A DNA stretch of 64,000 nucleotides. It comes from an uncultured Acetatifactor sp. GTDB lineage: Bacteria; Bacillota; Clostridia; Lachnospirales; Lachnospiraceae. The notes under the pieces were generated by a model. That model was not told where the DNA came from. It did not search any database and saw only the letters and a program-made list of their open reading frames with translations. Position 1 is the first letter of the stretch. Each line of letters starts with the position of its first letter. Location of the stretch: contig CAJTSE010000004.1 in assembly GCA_910578815.1 (NCBI GenBank), positions 1 to 64,000 on the forward strand. The letters are read 5' to 3'. A program made the position numbers and the translations under genes. Positions 23,176-31,184 of the stretch are shown one piece after another.

Positions 23176-24445
23176 ATGGGAAACAAACACACTATTGGCG
23201 AGTTGCGGCAGATGCAATCCTTGCCATTGCAAGCAAAAATTCAGATGACACGATTGCGCATAAGAGCGTGGGTTGAAGAATTTGGAGAAGATGGAGTGTA
23301 TATCAGTTTCTCTGGCGGCAAGGACAGTACTGTTCTTCTTGATATAGTCCGAAAAGATTATCCGAATATTGAAGCGGTATTTGTAAACACTGGTCTTGAA
23401 TATCCATCAGTTAGACAGTTTGCGCTATCAAAGGAGAATGTGGTGGAACTAAGACCGACCATGAATTTCCGAGACGTGATTATCAAGTATGGGTATCCGA
23501 TTATTAGCAAGGAAGTGTCGCAAGTTGTTCAAGAAGCAAGAATTGGATTAAAGCGTGGAGATGGTTCGTATCAGTTCCGCATTGACAGGATATTAAGGAA
23601 AGGACATTATGCGCCGCTTGAAGATGGAACGAAAAGCCAATTTGACGTGTCAGCATATAAATTTTTGCTTGACGCACCATTCAACATTTCAGATAGATGT
23701 TGCAAGGTTATGAAGAAAAATCCTGCAAGAAATTATGAGAAGAAAACAAAAAGAAAAATTATTCTTGGAACAATGGCAGAAGAAAGCAGGTTAAGGCGGC
23801 AAAGATGGATAAAATATGGTTGCAATGCTTGGGATGATAAGAAACAGCAATCATCTAATCCCATGTCATTCTGGACTGAAAACGATGTCCTCACATACAT
23901 ACATACATACATACAACCTTAGCATTGCGGACGCATACGGTCAAGTGGTTGTAAAAAATGATGGCATTGAGGGGCAGATTAATGTGCATGACTATATTGG
24001 TGATTACCGGGATTGTCAGTACGAAACGACAGGTTGCAAAAGGACAGGGTGCATCTTCTGCGGATTTGGAATAACACAAGACAAGCAGCGGTTTGTAAGA
24101 CTTGCAGAGCAGGAACCAGAGCTATGCGATTATGTTATGCGTGGCGGAAAGTTTTTCTTCAAAGTGTTTGATAGAAAAGGTTCGGAAATAAAATTGAAAC
24201 ACTGTACACACAAGCAGATCGAGAAATGGTGCATTTCCAATATGCATAATCGGAATTTCAAAATTGAAAGCACATGGCAGCCGAGCAAGGACGGATTGGG
24301 CTATTGGTTTGTTCTTGAATGGCTGAATGAGTTTGGAAAGTTGGGAATCGGCATCCCCAACAGAGATTACTACATGGGAAAGTATTGTACGGAGGAAATC
24401 CAGCAGAATATGAGGGAAAGGTGTGGTGAAAATGAGCAATCTTAA
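23176..24445 (+). pseudogene. PAPS-reductase-family protein 2, frameshifted at a tetranucleotide repeat
   Basis: Two overlapping frames together make one PAPS-reductase-family protein. The first (23176-23922, 248 residues) has the PP-loop SGGKDS near 48 and NTGLEYPS near 75. The second continues with NLSIADAYGQVV and the Cys cluster GCKRTGCIFCGFG. The junction is an (ACAT)5 tract at 23893-23912. Removing exactly one 4-base unit joins DVLTYIHTY to NLSIADAYG and restores 421 residues, a normal family length. The present copy would make a truncated protein of 248 residues. GGGAG precedes the ATG. It is either phase-variable (now OFF) or inactivated. Confidence 0.8.
23893..23915. repeat. (ACAT)5 simple sequence repeat inside the PAPS-reductase-like gene
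   Basis: Five perfect ACAT units plus ACA lie within the coding sequence at the exact point where the reading frame breaks. Four or seven units would give an open frame; five do not. Confidence 0.9.
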
Positions 24446-24605
24446 AATAACGCAATGCGAGGGCGATGGACAGGGTAGTTGCAGGATGTGTGAGGACAAC
24501 GGAAAGTGGAACAGGGAATGGATGTGTTTCCTCTACATGATAGAGGGATATGATGGGTGCTACTGTTCGGAGTGCGTGGAGAAGATAAGGAGGGACAAGG
24601 TATGA
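24432..24605 (+). CDS. Small Cys-rich protein
   Basis: This 57-residue protein has five to six Cys arranged as C-x6-CRMC and CYCSEC, a zinc-site layout. The ATG at 24432 is inside the end of the previous gene and follows AAAGGTGTGG. Function is unknown. Confidence 0.5.
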   Translation: MSNLKITQCEGDGQGSCRMCEDNGKWNREWMCFLYMIEGYDGCYCSECVEKIRRDKV

Positions 24606-24904
24606 GTGGTGATTTTATTAGCAAACAAGCGTTATCAAAAGAGATAAAAGAGAAAATTATCCCTGACAAATACGGCACAAGTAATGCAGTTCTTGATGTA
24701 ATGGGGGCGGTGTTGCGGGTGATAGGGGAACAGGTAACTGTTTATGATGCGGAGAAAGTCATTCAAAAATTAGAAAAGGAAAAGACAAATTTTATCGGAA
24801 TGGGCACTTTGCAGTCAGCTTATTTTGACAAAGGAATTGATAAGGCTATTGAGATTGTCAAGTCCAGCGGCACTGCCGTAGGGCAGAAAGGGGAGAGCGA
24901 ATGA
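24602..24904 (+). CDS. Hypothetical phage protein
   Basis: This 100-residue protein begins MSGDFISKQAL, a start often seen in phage proteins of Clostridia, and is mainly helical. It is coupled by ATGA overlaps at both ends. AAGG stands just upstream. Function is unknown. Confidence 0.6.
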   Translation: MSGDFISKQALSKEIKEKIIPDKYGTSNAVLDVMGAVLRVIGEQVTVYDAEKVIQKLEKEKTNFIGMGTLQSAYFDKGIDKAIEIVKSSGTAVGQKGESE

Positions 24905-25416
24905 ACAGGGAAATTTTGTTCAGAGCGCAACGAGCGGATACGAAAGAATGGGTTGAGGGATATATTGCAAGAGTACACCGCAGGAATGAAAAAGGGGAAA
25001 TAGAAAGTTATTTCTTTAATGCTTTGGACGAGTTAGGGTGGTCGTATGAATGCGTTGTATCTGCTAAAACCGTCTGCCAGTACACAGGATTAAACGACAG
25101 CACGAAGTGGGAAGAACTTTCTGAAGGAGAGAAAGAAAAATTCTTGTCCGAACGGAACCACAAAGAGGATCGGCTGAGCACAAAAGAGGACTGGAACGGC
25201 AGGGAGATTTTTGAGGGGGATATTGTAAAAACAAGCCAGTATGGAATAGATGATGGAAGCAGTCATAATTACACCGGATTTGATACGTTTTCAGTAGAAT
25301 TTTCAGACGGTGGTTTTTGTTTGAAAAATAAATGGCGTAGATTTAATTTGCGACCCCAAAGAGATTTTGAGGTTATCGGCAACATTTTCGACACCCCCGA
25401 ATTATTAAACCAATAG
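24901..25416 (+). CDS. YopX-family phage protein
   Basis: This 171-residue protein belongs to the YopX family, known from SPbeta and many Firmicutes phages. The start REILFRAQRADTKEWVEG and the motif DWNGREIFEGDIVK near 100, with GNIFDTPELL at the end, are typical. The biochemical role is unknown. It is a reliable marker for a phage-derived early region. Confidence 0.88.
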   Translation: MNREILFRAQRADTKEWVEGYIARVHRRNEKGEIESYFFNALDELGWSYECVVSAKTVCQYTGLNDSTKWEELSEGEKEKFLSERNHKEDRLSTKEDWNGREIFEGDIVKTSQYGIDDGSSHNYTGFDTFSVEFSDGGFCLKNKWRRFNLRPQRDFEVIGNIFDTPELLNQ

Positions 25417-25431
25417 AAAGGAAACGGGCTT

Positions 25432-25662
25432 ATGAGATTGGGAAAATATTTATCCTCACTCACTAAGCCAGAAGTCGATGAATTAAGAGAGCAGTTGAAC
25501 CTGACGGATGACGAACTCCCGATATTCAACGAACTCTCAAAAGGTAGGAGCAAACTCTGTATTGCGGAAAATTGCAGAGTTTGCGTCTCTACCGTGGACA
25601 GCAGGACAAAATCCATCAAGGAAAAACTATTCCGTCTGAAAGGTGGTGCAGACTTAAGGTGA
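25432..25662 (+). CDS. Small HTH-like DNA-binding protein
   Basis: This 76-residue protein has an acidic first half and a probable helix-turn-helix in the second (residues 38-66, with LCIAENCRVCVSTVDSRTKS), similar to LuxR or sigma-4-type helices. It lies just before the integrase, overlapping its GTG. It may regulate integrase expression or act as an excision factor; both are inference. Confidence 0.6.
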   Translation: MRLGKYLSSLTKPEVDELREQLNLTDDELPIFNELSKGRSKLCIAENCRVCVSTVDSRTKSIKEKLFRLKGGADLR

Positions 25663-26864
25663 ATCTTTCGGACAAGGAACTGTTGAATTATGCGCTTGAA
25701 AATGGTATGATTGATGTCAGCACCATACAGAAGACGATTGAGATGAACGAAAGAAAGAAGTACCTTGAAATGCACAATCATGAAGTCTGGCAGGGGAAGG
25801 ACGGCTACTTTTACACAAAGGTAGACGATGAGACCAAGCCGGGCGGAAGGAGGATGATAAAAAAGTCCCAGAGAAAAGCGGTGGAGGATGCGATTGTAGA
25901 GTTTTACAAAGGCAAAAGCAATGAACCTACCATAGAAAGTGTTTTTTATGAATGGATTGAGCAGAAGATGGAATACGGGGAAATCCAAAGGCAGACTAAA
26001 GAGCGGTATGAGGTAGACTTTTCCAGGTTTTTTTCGGAGATCAAGGAAAAGAAGATAAAATACTTTACCGAGGAAGACCTTGAGGACTTCGCAAAGACTT
26101 CCATCCACAAGAACCATCTTAAGGCGAAAGCATGGGGAAATCTGCGGTCCATTCTGTCCGGAATGTTCAAGTTCGCAAAGAAAAAGGGGTATACAAACAT
26201 ATCCATAACCTCTTTTTTGGGGGATTTGGAAATCTCCAGAAAGGCTTTCTGCAAGGACAAAAAAACGGATGAAGAATCAGTTTTTACAGATTTGGAAATG
26301 CACAAGTTGGTAGGATGTCTACAGGAAAACCCCAATATAGCAAACCTAGCAATATTGATGGCTGCCTATACAGGAATGCGAGCAGGGGAAGTAGTTGCCT
26401 TGAAGTGGGAGGACATAAACGAGAAATACATATATGTCCACAGAACACAGATTCGATATCGGGAGGATGGAGAAGAAATTTACGAAGTTAGAGATTTTCC
26501 AAAGACGGAGGCCGGCATTCGGAAGATTGTCATTGTAGAAAATTTGAAACCTATCTTAAAAAGGCTGCGGCTGCTAAATCCATTTACGGAATACGTCTTC
26601 ATAAAGGACGGCGAAGTAATGAAGAAATGCGTTCCGTCTTCCAGTCTGCGGAGAATGTGTGACAAAGCAGGAATACCAAGGCGAGGGATGCACGTTTTGC
26701 GCAAGACATACGCCACACGGCTACTGAATGCCAACGTGGACGAGGCAGTCATTACTAACCAGATGGGACATACGGACATAGCAACCACAAAGGGACATTA
26801 TTATTACAATGATAAGGCGTTTGACAAGATGGCGGAATCTATCGGAAAAGTGATAAATTACTGA
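25659..26864 (+). CDS. Tyrosine-family integrase
   Basis: This 401-residue protein is a phage-type tyrosine recombinase. It has an N-terminal arm-binding region (about 1-90), a SAM-like core-binding domain (90-190) and a catalytic domain. The active-site residues are seen as Arg241 in TGMRAGE, His345 and Arg348 in HVLRKTYA, and the HYYY motif at 380-383 with His380 and the nucleophile Tyr. The GTG start overlaps the preceding stop. The gene points towards the tRNA-like fragment about 80 bases downstream, so it is most likely the enzyme that integrated this element. Confidence 0.93.
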   Translation: MNLSDKELLNYALENGMIDVSTIQKTIEMNERKKYLEMHNHEVWQGKDGYFYTKVDDETKPGGRRMIKKSQRKAVEDAIVEFYKGKSNEPTIESVFYEWIEQKMEYGEIQRQTKERYEVDFSRFFSEIKEKKIKYFTEEDLEDFAKTSIHKNHLKAKAWGNLRSILSGMFKFAKKKGYTNISITSFLGDLEISRKAFCKDKKTDEESVFTDLEMHKLVGCLQENPNIANLAILMAAYTGMRAGEVVALKWEDINEKYIYVHRTQIRYREDGEEIYEVRDFPKTEAGIRKIVIVENLKPILKRLRLLNPFTEYVFIKDGEVMKKCVPSSSLRRMCDKAGIPRRGMHVLRKTYATRLLNANVDEAVITNQMGHTDIATTKGHYYYNDKAFDKMAESIGKVINY

Positions 26865-26867
26865 AAG

Positions 26868-26896
26868 TGTAACCGCAAATGTAACCGGTGTAACCG
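26868..26896. repeat. Three TGTAACCG direct repeats, possible integrase arm sites
   Basis: TGTAACCG occurs at 26868-26875, 26880-26887 and 26889-26896, directly after the integrase stop and before the tRNA-like fragment. Short direct repeats in this place are usual for arm-type binding sites of tyrosine integrases. Confidence 0.55.
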
Positions 26897-26942
26897 GAGC
26901 GCAAGTCCAGAAACCCAGTGTTTATGCGGATTTCGGGATTTG

Positions 26943-26972
26943 GTCACGGGTCCGATTCCCGTCAGCAGCTTA
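26943..26972 (+). other. Attachment site: 3' tRNA-like fragment (tRNA-Thr-like)
   Basis: ACGGG-TCCGATT-CCCGT forms a perfect T-arm with a seven-base loop (26946-26962), followed by CAGCAGC as a 3' acceptor strand and T as discriminator. No matching GCTGCTG 5' half or anticodon arm is present upstream, so this is only the 3' end of a tRNA. Sequence around it resembles Firmicutes tRNA-Thr (my recollection). The loop has C instead of the near-invariant second T. I read it as the element-chromosome junction left by integration in a tRNA gene. Confidence 0.65.
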
Positions 26973-26975
26973 GAA

Positions 26976-27000
26976 AGCCCTTGATTTTCAAGGGCTTTTT
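26976..27000 (+). terminator. Intrinsic terminator after the tRNA-like fragment
   Basis: AGCCCTTGA pairs with TCAAGGGCT over a 3-base loop (26976-26996) and is followed by a T-run. It is most likely the original terminator of the host tRNA gene and also closes the element's operon. Confidence 0.85.
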
Positions 27001-27139
27001 GTGTTGAAAATCAAAAGAAAATCAGATGATAAAAAAATTTTAAAATTGTTTTGAGGTAGATAGATATTTAGAAAATTGTGGAATTAATTCTCTAAATAGG
27101 ATATAACGATTCAAAATGTTTTATGGGAGGATTTTCATT

Positions 27140-27511
27140 ATGGCACTTATAAAATGTCCTGAATGTGGAAAGGAAATATCAAATCAAGCAGCAAGCTGTC
27201 CAGGTTGCGGATATCCTATAGCAAGTAAACCGACAAGTGTTAAAATAAGATGTTTGTCAGATGATCTACATGTTAAACGAATGAAATTTGCCATATGTGG
27301 CAGAGTGGTTGCAGAAGCACCTTTGGGCTCTGTTGCGACAATTACAATTAACGAACCTACAACAGTAGATGTTACAATCGTACTTGGATTTATAGGCGGT
27401 GGTTCCCCCGCAAGGTTTCTTGCAGTACCAGGTAAATGTTATGAAGCAAGATATTGTAAACCTGGATTTGCTTTTTGGGAGACGCAAGTAAGAGAAGTTT
27501 CTTTTGTATAG
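27140..27511 (+). CDS. Zinc-ribbon protein of unknown function
   Basis: This 123-residue protein opens with a double zinc-ribbon knuckle, CPECGKEISNQAASCPGCG at residues 6-24, followed by a short linker and a beta-rich domain of about 85 residues. Such zinc-ribbon plus small beta-domain proteins are common in Clostridia. The ATG at 27140 is 9 bases behind GGGAGG. It stands alone between the attachment site and the polymerase-like gene. Confidence 0.7.
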   Translation: MALIKCPECGKEISNQAASCPGCGYPIASKPTSVKIRCLSDDLHVKRMKFAICGRVVAEAPLGSVATITINEPTTVDVTIVLGFIGGGSPARFLAVPGKCYEARYCKPGFAFWETQVREVSFV

Positions 27512-27762
27512 CCAATATAAAATAACAGAAACAATTCCTCGGAGGCTTGTCTATTAAAGGAAATTACTGAATTTTCAAATTTAGTAAGAATGATTCTGGT
27601 TGAAAGAGAAGCGGATACAATAGAAACGTCCTTATAGGGCTGTAGAGCTGTTAAAGCCCCACGCTGTTGCTCGTGCGCAGTCTGTGATTCGGAGCTAAGA
27701 ACATGAAAGGATAAATTAAGTAGATGCCGGCTATTAAAATGATGGCCGGCAAAATTACACCC
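27512..27762. other. Gap with hairpin and degenerate coding traces
   Basis: No convincing gene is seen. A short open stretch on the + strand around 27541-27640 ends in TAG and has no start with a ribosome site. GCCGGC at 27726 and 27745 forms a 6-bp hairpin around a 13-base loop just upstream of the promoter at 27763. Confidence 0.45.
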
Positions 27763-27791
27763 TTGACATTCGAACGCACATTCGATATAAT
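27763..27791 (+). promoter_or_regulatory. Consensus sigma-A promoter with LexA-like operator
   Basis: TTGACA at 27763-27768 and TATAAT at 27786-27791 are separated by exactly 17 bases, a full consensus promoter. The spacer holds CGAACGCACATTCG at 27771-27784, one base from the palindrome CGAAC-N4-GTTCG bound by Gram-positive LexA. A repressor there would block the polymerase, so damage induction is a reasonable inference. Confidence 0.7.
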
Positions 27792-27810
27792 AATTCTGGA
27801 TAGAGAACAT

Positions 27811-27864
27811 ATGTTTGAAGTTGAAACATCAATACTCAAAGCATTTGAATATTTGAACAGTTAA
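27811..27864 (+). CDS. 17-residue ORF in leader of the polymerase-like gene
   Basis: An ATG 20 bases after the -10 opens 17 codons ending in TAA, 41 bases before the polymerase-like start. The ribosome site (GAGA) is weak. It could be a leader peptide or chance. Confidence 0.25.
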   Translation: MFEVETSILKAFEYLNS

Positions 27865-27905
27865 GCCGCTGCCGTATATCGGATTTTGCTGTGGAGGTAA
27901 CTATA

Positions 27906-30821
27906 TTGGGAAAAGATAATGCTGAGATGATAAGTTTACAGGGAAATTATGCAATAAAGATCAGAAGCGTTCAGGCAGCGAGCTTGTATAGAGTCAATAA
28001 CAATTATAAATCTGCGGTGATCATTAAGAACGGAGATAAATGTAATAGCGGATGCAAAGAGTATAAAGAGCCGGTTCTTGATTATGGGAATGCTGTTATC
28101 AGCAGCAGCCTGTTTTCAAAATATGTTCGCGGGCATGGCGTGACTGTCAATCAGCATAAAACAAGTCTGGATTTTGTGCTGATGAAATTTGACCGGGGAG
28201 TTGATGAGGATGATTCCGACCGGAAAAACAGAAAGCCAGCTATGCCGGTGCGGATGCTGAGAGATTATTATTATGAGAATGGCGCAACAATAGTATGGAA
28301 AACGTATGAGCCAAATACCGGCAAAGAGATGGTAAAAAAGGAAAAGATAATAACTTATAAAATGTTTTTGAGAAGTACGGGAAAAGCAAAGGAAGGGCAA
28401 TGTCTATTTATCAGAGAAGAGTTACATCGTAAAGCGCTTAATTATCTTACAATGGGTCTTTGGGAGAGAATGCCCAATGTAAAAGGTGCTAAAATTGTAG
28501 AAATGTCCGCATATGCGCCGCTTATTACGGCAACCGCCATAGCTTACATTCATATTCCATTGGAGGACATTTTTGTATTAAAGGACCGGAAAAGCTCATG
28601 CTTTAAAAAAGCATTTACTGTAAAGGTGCAAAACATTGCTTGTATTCGAAAACAAAAAGACTACCCGGCATTTGAAAAATACATTAACCGATACGGATTA
28701 ACTTTCTATAAGAAAAAAGCAAGGGAGGATCAAGGACTGACATATGTGGAGAAAAGGAAGAGGGAATTGGAGGCTCATGGCATTGATGTAAGCCTGTGTC
28801 CGGAAAAGGAGGTAACATATTATAAGAAGGGATGTTATTGTGACAGAGAAACCGAAATGACCGAAATATCAAATGTTTTATGGGACGGTATGGGTATCAT
28901 TTCAGACGATATTTTCCCCGAAAATATGGAAGGCTTCATATATTGCAGGAGCCATTTCTTTAAATCCTGCTTATTCAGGGGGAATATACAGGACTATTTC
29001 AGGGATTATTACGGAGAAAATTATGACACGGCATATATAACGGATTTGACAGGGAGAAAAATGAAGGTGACGGACATAAAAGTAATCGTTACGGAAAATT
29101 CCCTGAAATGGATAAAGTTTCTGGACTTAATGAGCAAGAGCGGAACGTTGGAAGCCGGATTCAGATATTACAGCCGGATCATGAAGAAAGACGGGGAGAT
29201 ATTTGCGATTGTTAAGACCGCACACGGCAGTAAGTATGACGAATTACAGAGAAGCTCCTTCCAAATGAATAATACGCTGCTTACAACAGAAGAAAGTGTT
29301 TTAAGTAAAATTGCAGCTCCCAGTATTGGATATTGTAACAGGTTGAAGCTGGATGACGAAGCTTTTCTGAATTATCTGAAGATAACCGGTGCTGCAAGGT
29401 ACAGCATCAATAATGTTTTGATTGACTTGTATAGATGGAATGACGAATTCAGGTATACGGAATGGTTTAAGAAGAAAAAGAAGGCAAAAATCAATGAGCT
29501 TAAGGATCAGAGGCTTAAACTTGGAAAACTCTTTCAATATGGAGATAATCTGGTTATTTGCGGGAATCCGGTTGCGATGTTAATGGCAGTTACAGGACAA
29601 GACTTTCATGAGGAAGATTGTTTCCAAAAGCCTGGCGACAGGATTCAGTGCTGTACAAGCAGATTTAGGGAAGGGGAGATGCTCGCCGGATTTCGAAGTC
29701 CTCATAATTCGCCAAACAATATTGTATATCTGGAAAATGTATATCCTGACAAGATAAGGAAGTATTTTAAAGCCTTAAGTGATAATGTCATTATTATCAA
29801 TGGGATTGGAACGGATATTCAAAGCCGCTTGAACGGACAGGATCTTGACACGGATAGTATTTATACAACGAACCAGGAGGATATTGTTGCGCTTGCGAAA
29901 AAAGCGTATGCTGAATGCCCGACTATTATCAATGGAATAAAGTCAGACGGTAACGGCGAGTACGATAAGAGTATGCTTTCCTATTCTAAGATGGATTCAA
30001 AAATAGCTTCCGCACAGTACGATATTGGTTTGGCGAGCAATATTGCACAGCTTGCTTTAAGCTACTGGTTTGACGGAGGATGCCGGGACAGAGAATTGGA
30101 AGATGTTTTTATAATATGCAGTGTGCTGGCACAAGTGGCGATTGATTCCAGTAAACGGAATTTTGAAGTAGCGGTTGGGAGTGAGCTTGCAAGGCTCAAT
30201 AGCCTGCAATGTATGAACCATGAGCCCAAATACCCTCGATTTTATGCCGATGTACAGAAATACAATCATAGGAAGAAAAAAGGAAGGAAAACGGAAATAA
30301 AGGACAGTGAAACAGGTTTTTTTAACTGCCCTATGGATTTGCTTTACAAGATAGTGGAGAAGGGAGTCATTGATCTCAGAAATCATAAAAAGCTGAATAC
30401 AAAAGTATACAGAGAGGCGGAATATGGGATAAAGCCAATTTTCGAGAATCGGGCAGACAAGATAAAGATTGACCGTGAACAGTATAAGAAGGTTATAGAT
30501 CTTGTCGGCAGGTATGATGCGGCAGTTAGAACACTGGACAGTACAAAAGCTTCGTATTACGAGGACTGTCTTAATGAGTTTGAAATCTGCATGGACGGGT
30601 TAAGGAATATCACAATCAAGAAAGATGCAATGTATGCGCTGATTGATTATGCGTTCCGCCCACAGAATGAAAAAATAAGGGATAGTATGTTGGTAACTTT
30701 ATATGATAAGAATAAAAGGATGTTTCTGGACTGTTTTAAAAAGACGGAAAAAAGCCGCAAAATAATCCCGCCGCCCTTGATTTTAAAGGATTTTCAAAGT
30801 TTACCTATGAAGAGGTGCTAA
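27906..30821 (+). CDS. RDR/YonO-like polymerase (cellular RNA-dependent RNA polymerase fold)
   Basis: This protein of 971 residues shows the ordered signature of the two-barrel RNA polymerase superfamily that includes eukaryotic RDR proteins and SPbeta YonO. First, DGMGIISDD at 327-335 and CRSHFFKSC at 347-355 match the DG-x-G-x-IS / R-x-x-x-K block of the first barrel. Second, NGQDLDTDSIY carries the catalytic triad Asp646, Asp648, Asp650 (DLDGD in RDRs). Third, DIGLASNIAQLAL and AIDSSKR (Asp747, Lys750) match the conserved segments that follow in RDRs. The TTG at 27906 lies 8 bases behind GGAGG. The promoter upstream holds a LexA-like box. Template and role are unknown; a phage origin like YonO or a defence role are both possible. 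Confidence 0.75.
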   Translation: MGKDNAEMISLQGNYAIKIRSVQAASLYRVNNNYKSAVIIKNGDKCNSGCKEYKEPVLDYGNAVISSSLFSKYVRGHGVTVNQHKTSLDFVLMKFDRGVDEDDSDRKNRKPAMPVRMLRDYYYENGATIVWKTYEPNTGKEMVKKEKIITYKMFLRSTGKAKEGQCLFIREELHRKALNYLTMGLWERMPNVKGAKIVEMSAYAPLITATAIAYIHIPLEDIFVLKDRKSSCFKKAFTVKVQNIACIRKQKDYPAFEKYINRYGLTFYKKKAREDQGLTYVEKRKRELEAHGIDVSLCPEKEVTYYKKGCYCDRETEMTEISNVLWDGMGIISDDIFPENMEGFIYCRSHFFKSCLFRGNIQDYFRDYYGENYDTAYITDLTGRKMKVTDIKVIVTENSLKWIKFLDLMSKSGTLEAGFRYYSRIMKKDGEIFAIVKTAHGSKYDELQRSSFQMNNTLLTTEESVLSKIAAPSIGYCNRLKLDDEAFLNYLKITGAARYSINNVLIDLYRWNDEFRYTEWFKKKKKAKINELKDQRLKLGKLFQYGDNLVICGNPVAMLMAVTGQDFHEEDCFQKPGDRIQCCTSRFREGEMLAGFRSPHNSPNNIVYLENVYPDKIRKYFKALSDNVIIINGIGTDIQSRLNGQDLDTDSIYTTNQEDIVALAKKAYAECPTIINGIKSDGNGEYDKSMLSYSKMDSKIASAQYDIGLASNIAQLALSYWFDGGCRDRELEDVFIICSVLAQVAIDSSKRNFEVAVGSELARLNSLQCMNHEPKYPRFYADVQKYNHRKKKGRKTEIKDSETGFFNCPMDLLYKIVEKGVIDLRNHKKLNTKVYREAEYGIKPIFENRADKIKIDREQYKKVIDLVGRYDAAVRTLDSTKASYYEDCLNEFEICMDGLRNITIKKDAMYALIDYAFRPQNEKIRDSMLVTLYDKNKRMFLDCFKKTEKSRKIIPPPLILKDFQSLPMKRC

Positions 30822-30982
30822 AGCCTTCTTAAAAATAATAAAATCTGTACTATACAGTCTACAGCAAGGGTGTATAGTGCGGAAATTCAAATGAATCTAA
30901 ATCATTCAAAAACGGGAACGTATCAAAATGAAAATCCATTAAAACAAGACAACTGAATATTACAAAAACGGATAGGTGAAAA

Positions 30983-31022
30983 CAAATTCAGAGAGATTGT
31001 ACATATGATCTCTCTGAATTTG
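30983..31022. terminator. 15-bp perfect inverted repeat
   Basis: CAAATTCAGAGAGAT (30983-30997) pairs without mismatch with ATCTCTCTGAATTTG (31008-31022) over a 10-base loop. No long T-run follows on the + strand, but the position after the polymerase-like gene favours a terminator. A second weaker repeat, ACTATAC/GTATAGT, lies at about 30851-30880. Apart from these the gap 30822-31184 shows no gene. Confidence 0.55.
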
Positions 31023-31184
31023 TTATGTCCAGAAGGGGGATGAGATCAAGATAAAAAGTAAGGCAGCAGAGAAATAAAAGCATACTCCGAAAATATGTTC
31101 AGTACTTCTTCTAAAACAGCTTGCATAGGATATGGAGGTGGTATTATAATGATAAACAAATAAGGCGGTAAAGGAGATGGAAAG

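Noticed and set aside
23816..24445. Second half of the PAPS-reductase-like gene as an independent gene
   Set aside because: Its first 27 codons are out-of-frame sequence of the first half, no ribosome site precedes its ATG, and the family motifs continue directly from the first half.
26868..26896. CRISPR-like repeats
   Set aside because: The units are 8 bases long with 1 to 4 base spacers; no array of 25-36 base repeats exists anywhere in the window.
1..26970. Conjugative element instead of phage
   Set aside because: No relaxase, coupling protein or VirB4-type gene is seen, and YopX, DnaD-like, DUF5131 and Lar-like genes point to a phage; the left end is outside the window, so this is not fully settled.
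26868..26972. Complete tRNA gene
   Set aside because: Only T-arm and 3' acceptor strand are present; no D-arm, anticodon arm or 5' acceptor strand can be drawn.
27541..27640. Short coding remnant before the polymerase-like promoter
   Set aside because: About 30 codons without start or ribosome site and no recognisable family; recorded only as part of the gap.
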